Shown: positions 8,548 through 17,999, numbered from the stretch's first letter. The stretch is 64,000 nt of DNA from Sphingomonas swuensis (GCF_039538045.1 NZ_BAABBQ010000001.1:394001-458000); one strand, 5' to 3'. Program-made: numbers and translations. The notes: generated by a model from the letters alone, not told the origin.

Positions 8548-8940
8548 ATGCCCGTCTTCACCCTCGACCTGACCGCCGAGCCCGAGCACATCGACGAGCT
8601 CGGCCACGTCAACAATGCGGTTTGGGTCCAGTGGATCCAGCATGTCGCGACCAGCGACTGGTATGCGACCGCGCCCGAGCAATATCGCGACGCCTTCGTC
8701 TGGGTCGTGATCCGCCACGAGATCGACTATCTCCGGCCCGCGCTGGTCGGCGACATCGTCACCGGGCGGACCTGGGTCGACGAAGCCCCGCGCGGTGCCA
8801 GGTTCGATCGTTTCATGGAGTTCACCTCCGCCGAGGGGAAGCTGCTGGTCCGCGCCCGCACCAGCTGGGCGATGCTCGACAAGGCGACGGGCCGCCCGCA
8901 GCGCATCACGCGCGAGATCGTCGCCCCCTTCCTGGCCTGA
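8548..8940 (+). CDS. acyl-CoA thioesterase, 4HBT hot-dog fold
   Basis: A 130-residue hot-dog thioesterase. IDELGHVNNAVWVQWIQ is the classical 4-hydroxybenzoyl-CoA thioesterase/YbgC signature, with the catalytic Asp normally found in D-x-x-GHVNN replaced by the E-L-GHVNN context. IRHEIDYLRPALVGD forms the second strand motif. It hydrolyses acyl-CoA thioesters in the cytosol; chain preference cannot be read. It starts 2 nt after the M1-like gene stop, so it is in the same transcription unit. An upstream open frame exists, but this ATG matches the conserved N-terminus. Confidence 0.85.
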   Translation: MPVFTLDLTAEPEHIDELGHVNNAVWVQWIQHVATSDWYATAPEQYRDAFVWVVIRHEIDYLRPALVGDIVTGRTWVDEAPRGARFDRFMEFTSAEGKLLVRARTSWAMLDKATGRPQRITREIVAPFLA

Positions 8941-8984
8941 GTTTTCGCTGTCCTACACGGCGCCCTTTTGGCACAAGCGACGCC

Positions 8985-9128
8985 ATGGCCGACCTCCTGA
9001 CGAAGGCATCGCACCGCAACCCTGCGCACCAGGGTAACTTCGGTAACTTCGCTCCGGATCGCGAATGCGCGCGGGGTGCGCACCAGGGTAACTTCGGTAA
9101 CTTCGGCCGGGGCTCGGACCGCGCATGA
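8985..9128 (+). CDS. possible 47-aa ORF overlapping maiA, encoding two AHQGNFGNF repeats
   Basis: ATG at 8985 opens a 47-residue frame whose TGA overlaps the maiA ATG (ATGA), as in a translationally coupled leader. The 29-bp DNA repeat at 9023-9051 and 9077-9105 is translated twice as AHQGNFGNF. It has no recognisable domain and a weak ribosome-binding site. It could be a leader peptide, or simply the repeat DNA read in an open frame. The protein is doubtful. Confidence 0.25.
   Translation: MADLLTKASHRNPAHQGNFGNFAPDRECARGAHQGNFGNFGRGSDRA
9023..9051 (+). repeat. 29-bp direct repeat with 9-bp AACTTCGGT period, copy 1
   Basis: TGCGCACCA followed by GGTAACTTC twice and a G. An identical 29-bp copy is at 9077-9105. 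Related AACTTCG tandem repeats stand in the same position upstream of the holin gene (49481-49552). No function is known to me. Confidence 0.8.
9077..9105 (+). repeat. 29-bp direct repeat with 9-bp AACTTCGGT period, copy 2
   Basis: An exact copy of 9023-9051, 54 bp downstream of it and ending 19 bp before the maiA start codon. It may be a regulatory or recombination-related element. The sequence shows only its exact duplication and its position. Confidence 0.8.
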
Positions 9129-9766
9129 CCCGGGTCGTCCTCCACGATTACTTCCGCTCCTCGGCCAGCTACCGGGTACGGATCGCGCTCAACCTCAAGG
9201 GCGTCGCCTACGAGCGTCACGAGGTCAGCCTGCTCAATGGCGACCAGAAGAGCGAGGCCTATCGCGCGATCAATCCGCAGGGCTTCGTTCCGATGCTCGA
9301 ATGGGATGGGCAACGGCTGACCCAGAGCCTCGCCATCTTCGACTTCCTCGACAGCCACGTGAAGGAGCCGCCGCTGGTCCCGGGCGACCCCGATGGCCGT
9401 GCCCACGTCCTCTCGCTTGCGCTGACGATCGCCTGCGACATCCACCCGCTCAACAATCTGCGCGTGCTCAAATATCTCAAGAACGAGCTTGGCCACGAGC
9501 AGGCCGAGGTCGACGCCTGGTATCGCTACTGGGTCGTGGAAGGCCTCGCCGCGCTCGAGGCGCTTGCAGCGCCGCGCGCCGGCGCCTTCCTCTACGGCGA
9601 TACGGTCGGCATGGCCGACATCTGCCTCGTGCCCCAGCTGTTCAACGCCCGTCGCTTCGACGTCCCGCTCGACGCTTATCCGACGCTGCTTCGCGCCGAG
9701 GCCGCCTCGCTCGCCTTGCCCGCCTTCGCCGCCGCCCATCCCGATGCCCAGGAGTCCGCCGCATGA
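9125..9766 (+). CDS. maiA: maleylacetoacetate isomerase (zeta-class GST)
   Basis: A 213-residue glutathione transferase-fold enzyme that isomerises maleylacetoacetate to fumarylacetoacetate in tyrosine/homogentisate breakdown. The zeta-class glutathione motif SSASYRVRIALNLKG is at residues 12-26, and NPQGFVPML and QSLAIFDFL complete the G-site. The C-terminal domain has DIHPLNNLRVL, typical of MaiA. The stop overlaps the next gene (ATGA). No other homogentisate genes are in the window. It is preceded by two 29-bp repeats. Confidence 0.9.
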   Translation: MTRVVLHDYFRSSASYRVRIALNLKGVAYERHEVSLLNGDQKSEAYRAINPQGFVPMLEWDGQRLTQSLAIFDFLDSHVKEPPLVPGDPDGRAHVLSLALTIACDIHPLNNLRVLKYLKNELGHEQAEVDAWYRYWVVEGLAALEALAAPRAGAFLYGDTVGMADICLVPQLFNARRFDVPLDAYPTLLRAEAASLALPAFAAAHPDAQESAA

Positions 9767-10578
9767 ACCGTGTCGACAACATGACCGCCGGCCTCGACAA
9801 GGTCCGTACGCTCCAGGAAGTCGAGATCCCGAGCATGGAAGGCAAGGTCAGCGACGAGGAGTGGAAGCTCCGCGTCGACCTCGCCGCCGCCTACCGGCTG
9901 GTCGCGCACTACGGCTGGGACGACCTCATCTTCACCCACATGAGCGTCCGCATTCCGGGGCCTGAGCACCACTTCCTGCTCAACCCCTACAACCTCATGT
10001 TCGAGGAAGTGACCGCCTCCAGCCTCGTCAAGGTCGACCTCCAGGGCAATCCGGTCGAGCCTTCGCCCTTCATCACCAATCCCGCGGGCTTCACCATCCA
10101 CTCCGCGGTCCACATGGCGCGCGAGGATGCCAATGCGGTCATCCACCTCCACACGCCCCATGGGCAGGCAGTCGCCGCCCACTCCGAGGGGCTTCTGCCG
10201 CTGACCCAGACCGCGATGCTGATCCGCGGCGACCTCGCCTTCCATGACTATGAGGGCGTCGCCACCGACCATGACGAGCGCGAGCGGATCGTCGCCGACC
10301 TCGGCACCAAGAACGCCATGCTGCTTCGCAACCATGGCACGCTCAGCGTCGGCTCGACCGTCGGCGAGGCGTTCATCCGCATCTACTTCCTCGAGCGCGC
10401 CTGCGAGGCGCAGATCTACGCGCTGTCGGCGGGCGAGGCGGTCAACAATCCGCCGCAGGGCACGCCCGAGGTCGCCGCCGAGCAGGGCGCGATGGGCCTC
10501 AAGGCCGCCGCCCAGTTCCTCGCTTGGCCCGCCCTGCTCCGCAAGGCCTACCGCCTCGATCCCAGCTTCGCGAGCTAG
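9763..10578 (+). CDS. class II aldolase/adducin family protein
   Basis: A 271-residue protein of the class II aldolase/adducin domain. The domain has zinc-ligand histidines in HLHTPHGQAVAAH and the later LLRNHGTLSVG. N-terminal GWDDLIFTHMSVRIPG is typical of the family (fuculose-phosphate aldolase, RhaD and adducin head). The substrate cannot be told from the sequence. ATG overlaps the maiA stop, so the two are cotranslated. An alternative ATG lies six codons downstream (MTAGLDK). The stop codon overlaps that of the convergent DUF2339 gene. Confidence 0.85.
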   Translation: MNRVDNMTAGLDKVRTLQEVEIPSMEGKVSDEEWKLRVDLAAAYRLVAHYGWDDLIFTHMSVRIPGPEHHFLLNPYNLMFEEVTASSLVKVDLQGNPVEPSPFITNPAGFTIHSAVHMAREDANAVIHLHTPHGQAVAAHSEGLLPLTQTAMLIRGDLAFHDYEGVATDHDERERIVADLGTKNAMLLRNHGTLSVGSTVGEAFIRIYFLERACEAQIYALSAGEAVNNPPQGTPEVAAEQGAMGLKAAAQFLAWPALLRKAYRLDPSFAS

Positions 10579-13505
10579 TTCGCCGGGGCGCGGCTCAGCT
10601 GCCGTGAGTAGAGCCAGCCGATCCCGATCAGGCTGAGGCCGAGCGCGACGAAGCTCGCGATCCGGACGAGGCCGGTCAGCCCCGAGGCGTCGAGCAGGAA
10701 CACCTTGGCGACCGCGCCGATCATCAGCACCAGCGACCCCACCCGCCACGACCGCTCGCCCGTCCTAATGCCCCACAGCAGGAAGCCGATGGCGAGCGCG
10801 ATCGCGGTGATCGAGCGGGCGATATCCTCGGACTGCGAAAGCCCCGGCACGGTCAGCAGCGTGCCCACGAACGCCTGCCGGAGCAGCGACAGCAGCAGCA
10901 GCGAGACGAGCAGCATCTGCGCGCCGTGCCCGACCACCCGCCACTGCGCCGGGACCAGTCCGCGCCGGTCGGCAAGGAACAGTGCGGCGGCCGGGACCAG
11001 GTACATAGGCAGGAGCAAGTTGAAGAGCGGGATGGAGCCGACATGCTGGCTCGCCCACAAGGGATTGTGGAGGAGCAGGGTGAACAGCAGGTGGTGCGCC
11101 GCCGCCGCCCCGATTAGCGGCAGCGCGGCCCAGCGCGCCTCCCGCCAGCGCCACGCGAGGGCAGCAATGGCGAGCAGCAGCCCGTCCCACACCAGTCGCT
11201 CGGCAAGTCCCCGGGCCTCGAAGTCGGCGAGGCTGGCAAGCCCGAACAATTGCTTGAACAGGCTGTGCGCGCCGACCAGCACCAGCGTGCCGCCGAGAAT
11301 GCGGAAGGCGCGGTGGCGGACCAGCAGCAGCGCCGCGCCGGGGAGAACCAGCCGCCACAGCGCCTCGCCCGCAACCGGCAAGTCGCTCGCCAGCAGCGGA
11401 TCGCCGAACAGCGCGCCGCCTGCGGGGATCGCCCAGCTCGCCAGCGGCCACAGTGCCCAGCCGAGGATCAGCAAGGCCGCGCTCGCCAGCGCCGGCAGCA
11501 GTGCGATGCGCAGCTTCCTGCCCAGCAGAAGTGCGGCGAGCAGCAGGAGCGGGGGGAGCAGCGGCAGCCAGTCGGCCGGCCACAGCTGCGCCAGCCCGAC
11601 ATAGGCCAGGAGCAGGCTCGTCCCTTGCGCCACCTTGCGCAGCGGCAGCTCGCTCGCGCGCCACGCGAACAGAGCCGCGGCAGCGGCCACTGCGAGCCAG
11701 CGGAGCAGCCCTTGCAGGCCAAGTCCGATGTCGCTTCCCATCGCGCGATTGAGCTGGGTCTCGAACGGGCCGGGGACGAGTGCCAGGCTCGCAAGGAACA
11801 GGAAAGCCCAGGCGACCTGCTCCAGCCGCGGATCGGCGGATTGGCGGCGAACTTCGAGGACCGCGGCGGCGATTGCAGCGACCCCGATCGCGACCGCCCA
11901 CAACGGCAGGAGGTCGGCGGCGGCAAGGCCGAGACAGGCGGCGGAAGTGCTGCACAGCAAGGCGAAGCGGCTGTCCCCCTGCCGCTCCGGCCTGCTCCAG
12001 CCGAGCCAGGCGAGCGCGGCGAGCGCCGCGCCGGCGAGGAGACCGAGCAGCCCGCTCGGCGGATGCGCGTCCCACGGATTGCTCGCCTGCTGCCAATGCC
12101 AGAGCAGCGGCAGGGCGAGGCCGAGCGCGGCAAGCTGCCCGGCCTCGACCAGTCCGCCGCCAGCCGTCCACAGCCGTCGCGCCGCTGGAAGCCCGAAGAT
12201 CAGCAGCCCGCCGGCCGCCACCAGGGCGAGCGCCAGCGCGCTTGGCTCCGGCCAGGCAAAGGCCAGCAGCAGCCCGACGGTCAGCGCCAGCGGCGGCAGC
12301 AGCGCCAGTTCGGGCTCGTGCCGACGGAGCCACTGGACCGCCGCGGCGAGCAGCGCGAAGAGGCCCCAGTTGAGCGGGGTGAAGCCGCCGGTCGCGACCA
12401 ATGCGGCGATCTGCACCGCGGCGATGGCAGCCGCCACCAGCCGCAGCCGTCCCCTGTTCCCGTCGGCCAGCGCCATGCCCGGCAACACCAGCCCGAGCAG
12501 CAGCACGAACAGGCCGAGCGCGAGCGTCGAGACGGTATCGAGCGCACCGGTCAGCAGCAGCACGAGGCTCCAGCCGAAGCCGCCGAGCAGCGCCCCGATG
12601 CCGAGCCACGCCCAGCGCTGCCGCCGCGAGACCGCTGTCAGCCCGCCCACGGCGAGTGCGAGATAGACCATCAGCAACGGGACATTGGGTTCGGCCGACC
12701 CGATCAGCGCGGGCGCGGCGAGGCCGCCGGCAAGGCCGAGCAGTGCGCTCGGGCTGCCGAAGCGAGTGGCAAGGGCAAGCGCCAGCGCGGTGACTGCCGC
12801 CATTCCGACCATCGCCAGTCCCGGGCCGATGAGCTGGTAGACGTTGGCCGCGACCAGCACGGCACCATAGAGGCTGGCGATTCCGGCCCCCGCGAGCGCC
12901 TGCGCAACTCGCTCGTCCTGCACGAAATCTTCCCGCCGTCGTGCCCACTCGGCTCCGGCGACCAGCGCAAGCCCGAACAGCAGGCCCGCGATCACTCGCA
13001 GACCCGGCGAGAAGAGGCCGGCATCGATCGAATATTTGACGATCAGGAAGCCCGCGACGGCAAGCGTGATCCCGCCACCCCAGATTGGCAGCTTGCGCCC
13101 GAACAATTCCTCGAACGAGAGGCCGCGGACCGGCCTTTGATCATCCCAGGCCATGGTGCGCGATCGATCCGCCGCCAGCACCGGCTCGGGTTCAGGCCTT
13201 GGCTCAGTTCCGGCCTCGGAGGTCGTTTCGTGCTCGAAATCCGCTTCGGGTTCGTACTCTGGCTCATCGGCGACCACTTGCTCGCCTGGGCGAGTCTCGG
13301 CCCGCAGCAGGCGACCGGGCGCTTCCACCTCGGGCTCGACGTCGTCCGCGGGCTCGGGCTCGGGCGCCCACTCGGCCGTCGGCTGCGCGCGCGGCACGTC
13401 CCACGACCGCGTCTCGAGCACGGCGACCCATTGCTGGAGCTTGCCGACACGCCGGTCGAGGTAGATCACATAGCCCAGCAGCAACAGGACCAGCATGGTC
13501 GTCAT
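10575..13505 (-). CDS. giant DUF2339 polytopic membrane protein
   Basis: A 976-residue protein with one N-terminal helix (MLVLLLLGYVIYL) and a short coiled-coil stretch. An acidic Glu/Pro-rich linker (about 40-115) follows. After the conserved DUF2339 entry motif FEELFGRKLPIWGGG come some 25 or more hydrophobic helices rich in Leu, Ala and Trp. DUF2339 proteins are inner-membrane proteins of unknown function, and the length matches the family. It is monocistronic, divergent from nothing and convergent with the class II aldolase gene. No transport or catalytic motif is visible. Confidence 0.85.
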   Translation of the reverse strand: MTTMLVLLLLGYVIYLDRRVGKLQQWVAVLETRSWDVPRAQPTAEWAPEPEPADDVEPEVEAPGRLLRAETRPGEQVVADEPEYEPEADFEHETTSEAGTEPRPEPEPVLAADRSRTMAWDDQRPVRGLSFEELFGRKLPIWGGGITLAVAGFLIVKYSIDAGLFSPGLRVIAGLLFGLALVAGAEWARRREDFVQDERVAQALAGAGIASLYGAVLVAANVYQLIGPGLAMVGMAAVTALALALATRFGSPSALLGLAGGLAAPALIGSAEPNVPLLMVYLALAVGGLTAVSRRQRWAWLGIGALLGGFGWSLVLLLTGALDTVSTLALGLFVLLLGLVLPGMALADGNRGRLRLVAAAIAAVQIAALVATGGFTPLNWGLFALLAAAVQWLRRHEPELALLPPLALTVGLLLAFAWPEPSALALALVAAGGLLIFGLPAARRLWTAGGGLVEAGQLAALGLALPLLWHWQQASNPWDAHPPSGLLGLLAGAALAALAWLGWSRPERQGDSRFALLCSTSAACLGLAAADLLPLWAVAIGVAAIAAAVLEVRRQSADPRLEQVAWAFLFLASLALVPGPFETQLNRAMGSDIGLGLQGLLRWLAVAAAAALFAWRASELPLRKVAQGTSLLLAYVGLAQLWPADWLPLLPPLLLLAALLLGRKLRIALLPALASAALLILGWALWPLASWAIPAGGALFGDPLLASDLPVAGEALWRLVLPGAALLLVRHRAFRILGGTLVLVGAHSLFKQLFGLASLADFEARGLAERLVWDGLLLAIAALAWRWREARWAALPLIGAAAAHHLLFTLLLHNPLWASQHVGSIPLFNLLLPMYLVPAAALFLADRRGLVPAQWRVVGHGAQMLLVSLLLLSLLRQAFVGTLLTVPGLSQSEDIARSITAIALAIGFLLWGIRTGERSWRVGSLVLMIGAVAKVFLLDASGLTGLVRIASFVALGLSLIGIGWLYSRQLSRAPAN

Positions 13506-13579
13506 GGAAGAACCCCCGCCGCCAGCTTAGGGCGGGCAGGAGGCCTGGCACAAGGCCGCGGGAGTGGACCTGTTCTGGC

Positions 13580-15334
13580 TCAGGCCGCGCGCGCGACCAG
13601 CGCAGGCCCGGCCCGCGGTGCGGCGCCCGCCTCGGGCAGCACGAAGCGCGCGGCCTCGCGGGTCAGGCGATCGGCCTGCTGCGCAAGCTCCTGCGTCGCG
13701 GCCGAGCTTTCCTCGACCATCGCCGCATTCTGCTGGGTCGCGCGATCGAGGGCGGCCATCGCCTCGCGGATCTGGCTCATGGATCCGGCCTGCGCCTGAT
13801 TGTCGGCGGCGATGGTCGCGATGAGCTGGTGCACTCCCGAGACGCTTCCGGCGATCTCGTTCAAGGCGCCGTCGACCGAGCGGACCGCGGTCACCGCGCC
13901 CGCGATTTCGCCCTGGGTCACCGTCAGCTGGTGACGCGCCCGCTTGGCCTCCTCCTCGGCCCGCATGGCGAGCGCGCTGACGAGGTCCGCGACCACCGCG
14001 AAGCCCTTGCCCGCCTCTCCGGCATGACCCGCCTCGACCGCCGCGTTCATCGCCAGCACGCGGGTCTGGAATGCGATCTTGTCGAGCCCCTCGATGACGC
14101 TGTCGATTCCGGTCGCACTGTCGCTGACCCGTTCCATCGCCGCCACCGCCTCGTCGGTCGTGGCGCGCCCGCGCTCGACCACGGCGATGCCCTGATTGGC
14201 CTGGGCGACCGTCGACGCCGCGGTCTCGGCCGCGCCGCGAATGCGGTTGTCGACCTCGACCAGCGCATGGCTGGTCTGCTCGATGCTCGCGGCGCAATGT
14301 TCGGTCCGGCGGGCGAAGTCCTGGGTCGCGCTGGCGATCTCGCCGGCTCCGCCACGAAGCGTGGAGGCACTATCGGCGACTTGGCGGACGACCCCGCAGA
14401 GGCTGTCGAGCGCCCGGTTGAAGTTGACGGTAAGCGCGGCGAGCGCGTCGCCGCTGCGGACCTCGACCCGCCTGCTGAGGTCGCTCCGGGCAAGCGCCTC
14501 GAGGCCCTCTCCAATGCTCCCGACAATCAGTTCGGTCTGGGCCGCGGCCTGCTTCTCTGCGTCGTCGAGCCGGGTGCGGAGCTGCTCGACGCCGCGGGCG
14601 AGCGTGCCGAGTTCGTCGGGGCGGTTGGTCCCTTCGACCTGTTGCGTCCGGTCGCCCGCCGCAAGCCGCTCGATCGCCGCCGACGTGGCGATCAGCGGTT
14701 CGATCAATTGCCTGCGCATCGCGAGGGCGACACGCACGGCGACCACCAGCGCACCGAGCAGCGCCACCGAGATGATTCCGATCGCGAACAGTCCGAGCAG
14801 CCGTGCCCACCTGCTGGTCGACGCTCCATGCTGCTCGATCGCCTCGGTCAGTTTCTCCATGCCAACCTCGAGCTGCTCGAAGCGCTCGAAGAAGCCGGGA
14901 AGAAGGCGGGCCGCACCCGCCGGATCGACGATCGCGCGGCCGGCGATCTCGACCGCCGCCTGGTTGTAGGCCTCGAACGGTTCCTGCACGGCGGCCGCGG
15001 CCGCGGACACGCTGGGACTGTCGCGAAAGGCACGGGTCTTTGCCATCGAGGCGCGGAACTCGGTGATGCGTTCATCGAGGCTGCTTCGAGCGCCCTCACC
15101 ATCGATTGCGAGCATCGGATCACGCGAGGCAAGGATCGCCAGCACGTCGCCGCGGATCGCGTCGTGCATCATGTCGGCGGTCATCTGGTGGCGGAGGAGG
15201 GTGGTCGCCTGCTCCTGCGCACTGCTCGACCACCGCAGCAGCATCGTCGCACCGATGCCGAGCCCGCCGCACAGCAGAAGCAGCCCGAGCATCAGCCAGC
15301 GCACCCGGTCGGTCATTCGGTCAAGCGACATCAT
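13580..15334 (-). CDS. methyl-accepting chemotaxis protein
   Basis: A 584-residue transmembrane chemoreceptor. TM1 is at about 10-32 (LMLGLLLLCGGLGIGATMLL), followed by a helical periplasmic sensor with LAILASRD, TM2 at about 180-205 (GLFAIGIISVALLGALVV), HAMP, and the cytoplasmic signalling hairpin. The kinase-contact tip is IAFQTRVLAMNAAVEAG. The post-tip helix carries AMRAEEEAKRA rather than the enteric RSLAQRSA; the second receptor at 42330 shares this variant. There is no C-terminal CheR-docking pentapeptide. It probably feeds the CheA pathway controlling the flagellum encoded at 33.5-41 kb. Confidence 0.9.
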   Translation of the reverse strand: MMSLDRMTDRVRWLMLGLLLLCGGLGIGATMLLRWSSSAQEQATTLLRHQMTADMMHDAIRGDVLAILASRDPMLAIDGEGARSSLDERITEFRASMAKTRAFRDSPSVSAAAAAVQEPFEAYNQAAVEIAGRAIVDPAGAARLLPGFFERFEQLEVGMEKLTEAIEQHGASTSRWARLLGLFAIGIISVALLGALVVAVRVALAMRRQLIEPLIATSAAIERLAAGDRTQQVEGTNRPDELGTLARGVEQLRTRLDDAEKQAAAQTELIVGSIGEGLEALARSDLSRRVEVRSGDALAALTVNFNRALDSLCGVVRQVADSASTLRGGAGEIASATQDFARRTEHCAASIEQTSHALVEVDNRIRGAAETAASTVAQANQGIAVVERGRATTDEAVAAMERVSDSATGIDSVIEGLDKIAFQTRVLAMNAAVEAGHAGEAGKGFAVVADLVSALAMRAEEEAKRARHQLTVTQGEIAGAVTAVRSVDGALNEIAGSVSGVHQLIATIAADNQAQAGSMSQIREAMAALDRATQQNAAMVEESSAATQELAQQADRLTREAARFVLPEAGAAPRAGPALVARAA

Positions 15335-15464
15335 CGTCCCCGCTCGTCTGTCTCAAGGTTGGCGGGCCGACGCCCGCGCTTAACCATCATAGGGCGATGC
15401 GTCCGGGAAGGCCGTCGAGCCCTCTATTATGGGTCCAAGCGACCCATTTCGAAGGAGCCACCCG

Positions 15465-16595
15465 ATGTCCGCCCCGGTCATGTTCCTCGCCTTGCTGGCG
15501 AGCGCCGATACCGTGCCCGCCACGTCGCCGAGCGCCCTTCCTGCTGCAAGCCGGAAGGTCGAGCTGTTCGCGGTCTACAATCTCGACCTGACCAGCGGCA
15601 CCGGTCGGATCGAGCGGCTCGACAAGCTCAGCCTCACCGCGACCGGCGAGACGGGTGGCCTCGGCTGGCGCGGCGGACGCTTCAAGGTCAATGTCCTGGC
15701 CAGCAGCGGCGGCCGGCCTAACGAGGGCGGCGGGACGCTCCAGGGGCTCGACAACATCGAGGTCCCGGATCGCGGCGTCCGCTTGTTCGAGGCCTGGTTC
15801 GAGCAGGATCTCGGCGGCGGGTCGCTGCGGGTCGGCGCCTATGACCTTAACAGCGAATTCTACACCACCAGCGCGTCGGCCTTGTTCGTCGGGCCCTCCT
15901 ACGGGATCGGGCCGGAGCTGTCGGCGACGGGTTCGCGCGGACCTTCGATCTTCCCCTTCACCGGTCTCGCCGCGCGCGGCGACGTGCGGATTGGCGCGAG
16001 CGGAATCGTCAGGGCCGCCGTGATCAACGCCGCCGCCGGCACGCTCGGCGACCGCGGCGGAATCGACACCAGCTTTCGCGAAGGTGTCCTCGGGATCGTC
16101 GAGGGCGGTTTCGAGCGCGGCGCCGCCAAGCTGGCAATCGGTGGCTGGGCCTACTCCAAGCGCCACGAGGTGCACGGCGCGTCATCCCCGAGTGATCTCG
16201 GTCGCACCCGCGGCGCCTATCTCCTCGCTCAGGCGCCGCTCGCCGAAAGCTGGTCGGGGTTCGCCCGTGCCGGCGTTGCCGGAGGTGGCACCACCGCCTT
16301 CCGCGCCAGCGTCCAAGGGGGCCTTGAGAAGCGCCCGTTCCTCGCGATCCGCCCCGACAGCGCGGCCGCGTTCGGCGTCCACCACGCCAGGCTCTCGCCC
16401 GGCGAGAGGGAGCTCGCCCGGGCGGCGGGCGAGGAGCCAGGCGCGGAGACGGGCTTCGAGCTGACAATCTCGGACCATCTGTTCGGACCCGTCTCCCTCC
16501 AGCCAAGCGTCCAGTGGATCCACAATCCCGGCGGTCGTCGCGACGCGGACCCGCTGCTGTTCGGTGCGCTCCGGCTGACGCTCGAATTGCGCTGA
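15465..16595 (+). CDS. OprB-like carbohydrate porin family outer-membrane protein
   Basis: A 376-residue exported protein. The N-terminus is signal-like (MSAPVMFLALLASADTVPA). The body is made of alternating amphipathic beta strands rich in Gly, Arg and aromatic residues and ends with LRLTLELR, a plausible outer-membrane barrel end. Motifs such as LFEAWFEQDL, LRVGAYDLNSEF, FVGPSYGIGPELS and HLFGPVSLQPSVQWIHNPGG fit the OprB carbohydrate-selective porin family. An AAGGAG Shine-Dalgarno lies 7 nt before the chosen ATG, which rules out the earlier in-frame start. It is monocistronic. Confidence 0.75.
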   Translation: MSAPVMFLALLASADTVPATSPSALPAASRKVELFAVYNLDLTSGTGRIERLDKLSLTATGETGGLGWRGGRFKVNVLASSGGRPNEGGGTLQGLDNIEVPDRGVRLFEAWFEQDLGGGSLRVGAYDLNSEFYTTSASALFVGPSYGIGPELSATGSRGPSIFPFTGLAARGDVRIGASGIVRAAVINAAAGTLGDRGGIDTSFREGVLGIVEGGFERGAAKLAIGGWAYSKRHEVHGASSPSDLGRTRGAYLLAQAPLAESWSGFARAGVAGGGTTAFRASVQGGLEKRPFLAIRPDSAAAFGVHHARLSPGERELARAAGEEPGAETGFELTISDHLFGPVSLQPSVQWIHNPGGRRDADPLLFGALRLTLELR

Positions 16596-16674
16596 GCGCC
16601 GGGCAGGCGCGCGAGAATAGCGAATTGCCGCGCTTGAGCATGGCGACCCGGCCTGATAGGGCGCGCTCGGGCAG

Positions 16675-16750
16675 GCCGCTTTAGCTCAGTTGGTAGAGCA
16701 CCTCATTCGTAATGAGGGGGTCACAGGTTCGAGTCCTGTAAGCGGCACCA
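16675..16750 (+). tRNA. tRNA-Thr (anticodon CGT)
   Basis: The acceptor stem GCCGCTT/AAGCGGC is perfect. The anticodon stem-loop is CTCAT-TCGTA-ATGAG with anticodon CGT, and the T arm is ACAGG-TTCGAGT-CCTGT. It has discriminator A and an encoded CCA. It reads ACG threonine codons. It is the second threonine tRNA of the window. Confidence 0.96.
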
Positions 16751-16934
16751 CTTCCGGTCGGGTCAATGCCCCGGACCTTTTGCCGATCCTACCATCGCCG
16801 CCCGTCCGCTCGTCTGACGAGCCCGCGCGTGCCTAAGCCTATTCGACCGTTGAGCCGCTGCCGGGATCAGCGTTAACGGAACGTAGACCGTCTCTACCTA
16901 GGTTGCTAAAAATGTAGGGTACCGGGGGGTTCAG

Positions 16935-17999
16935 ATGGCGAGCAATCACGTGGTGGCGCAGGCGCCGGACAGTCCGTCGACAGGACTGCCATGGTTGCGC
17001 AATGCCGCCTTCGATGGGCTCTTCCTCTACGGCATCTTCTTCATGGCGGTCGCCACCGGTCTCGTCGTCATGGTCGAGCCGAGGCTCTTCTACCCAATCC
17101 TGGCGATCGACCTGTGGCTGCTTGGCTACCATCACGTCATCGCCACCTACACCCGGCTGTTCTTCGACAAGGAAAGCTACCGCGAGCACCGGTTGCTGAT
17201 CGTGGCCCTGTTCCCGGCGGTGGTCGCGATCACCGGCCTGATCGCCTGGAAGGTCGGCCTGTGGGCGATCGTCACCATCTACTTCTACTGGCAATGGTGG
17301 CACTACACCCGCCAGAGCTGGGGCGTGTCGCGGGTCTATCGCGCCAAGGACAGGGGCGCCGCCTATGACGACGGCTGGCTCGACCAGGCGATCTTCTACG
17401 CCTTGCCCGTGCTCGGCATCCTCCACCGTTCCAATCAGAAGCAGCCCAATTTTATCGGCCTCGAGGTCGCCTATGTCCCGGTCGCCGACATCGTCGTGCA
17501 GGTCGCGGCCGCGGCCGCCGCCGTGCTGGTCGCGATCTGGATCTGGCGCCGCATCCAGGCCGCCCGCGAGGGTCGGCTGGCCCTGCTCCACACCGCCTAC
17601 ATGGTGATCCATTTCTCGATCTTCTGGATCGGTTACGTCGCGATCGACGACATCTCGGTGGGATGGCTCGTCGTCAACATGTGGCACAATGCGCAGTACA
17701 TCCTGTTCGTCTGGATGTTCAACAATCGCCGCTTCAACAAGGGCGTCGATCCCGCTTCCCCGCTGCTGTCCTACATCAGCCAGAACGGGCGACTTTGGAT
17801 GTATCTCGCCAGTTGCCTCGCGATCACCGCGGTCATCTACTGGGGGCTGATCCGGAGCATCGACTGGCTGTTCTTCGCCGGCCTGTCGGCGACGATCGTC
17901 ATCTTCCAGATCATCAACTTCCACCATTATGTCGTGGACTCGCTGATCTGGAAGGTGCGCAAGGCCCCGCTGCAGAAGACGCTCGGCCTGTCGTCATGA
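16935..17999 (+). CDS. His/Trp-rich polytopic membrane protein, unknown family
   Basis: A 354-residue protein with about 8-9 membrane helices. Several conserved-looking His, Tyr and Trp clusters sit at membrane boundaries: GYHHVIATYTRLFFD, WQWWHYTRQSWGVSRVY, VNMWHNAQYILFVW and NFHHYVVDSLIWKVR. Clustered His pairs of this kind can bind metal (as in membrane di-iron or Brp/Blh-type enzymes), but I cannot assign a family. It heads the glycan operon, with the next gene starting 60 nt after its stop. A GGGGGG ribosome-binding site precedes the ATG. A role in lipid or glycan modification is inference from context. Confidence 0.75.
   Translation: MASNHVVAQAPDSPSTGLPWLRNAAFDGLFLYGIFFMAVATGLVVMVEPRLFYPILAIDLWLLGYHHVIATYTRLFFDKESYREHRLLIVALFPAVVAITGLIAWKVGLWAIVTIYFYWQWWHYTRQSWGVSRVYRAKDRGAAYDDGWLDQAIFYALPVLGILHRSNQKQPNFIGLEVAYVPVADIVVQVAAAAAAVLVAIWIWRRIQAAREGRLALLHTAYMVIHFSIFWIGYVAIDDISVGWLVVNMWHNAQYILFVWMFNNRRFNKGVDPASPLLSYISQNGRLWMYLASCLAITAVIYWGLIRSIDWLFFAGLSATIVIFQIINFHHYVVDSLIWKVRKAPLQKTLGLSS

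Noticed and set aside
11250..15721. Long plus-strand open frames opposite the DUF2339 and chemoreceptor genes
   Set aside because: Low-complexity Arg/Ala/Gln-rich translations with no domain. The minus-strand frames carry clear protein families.
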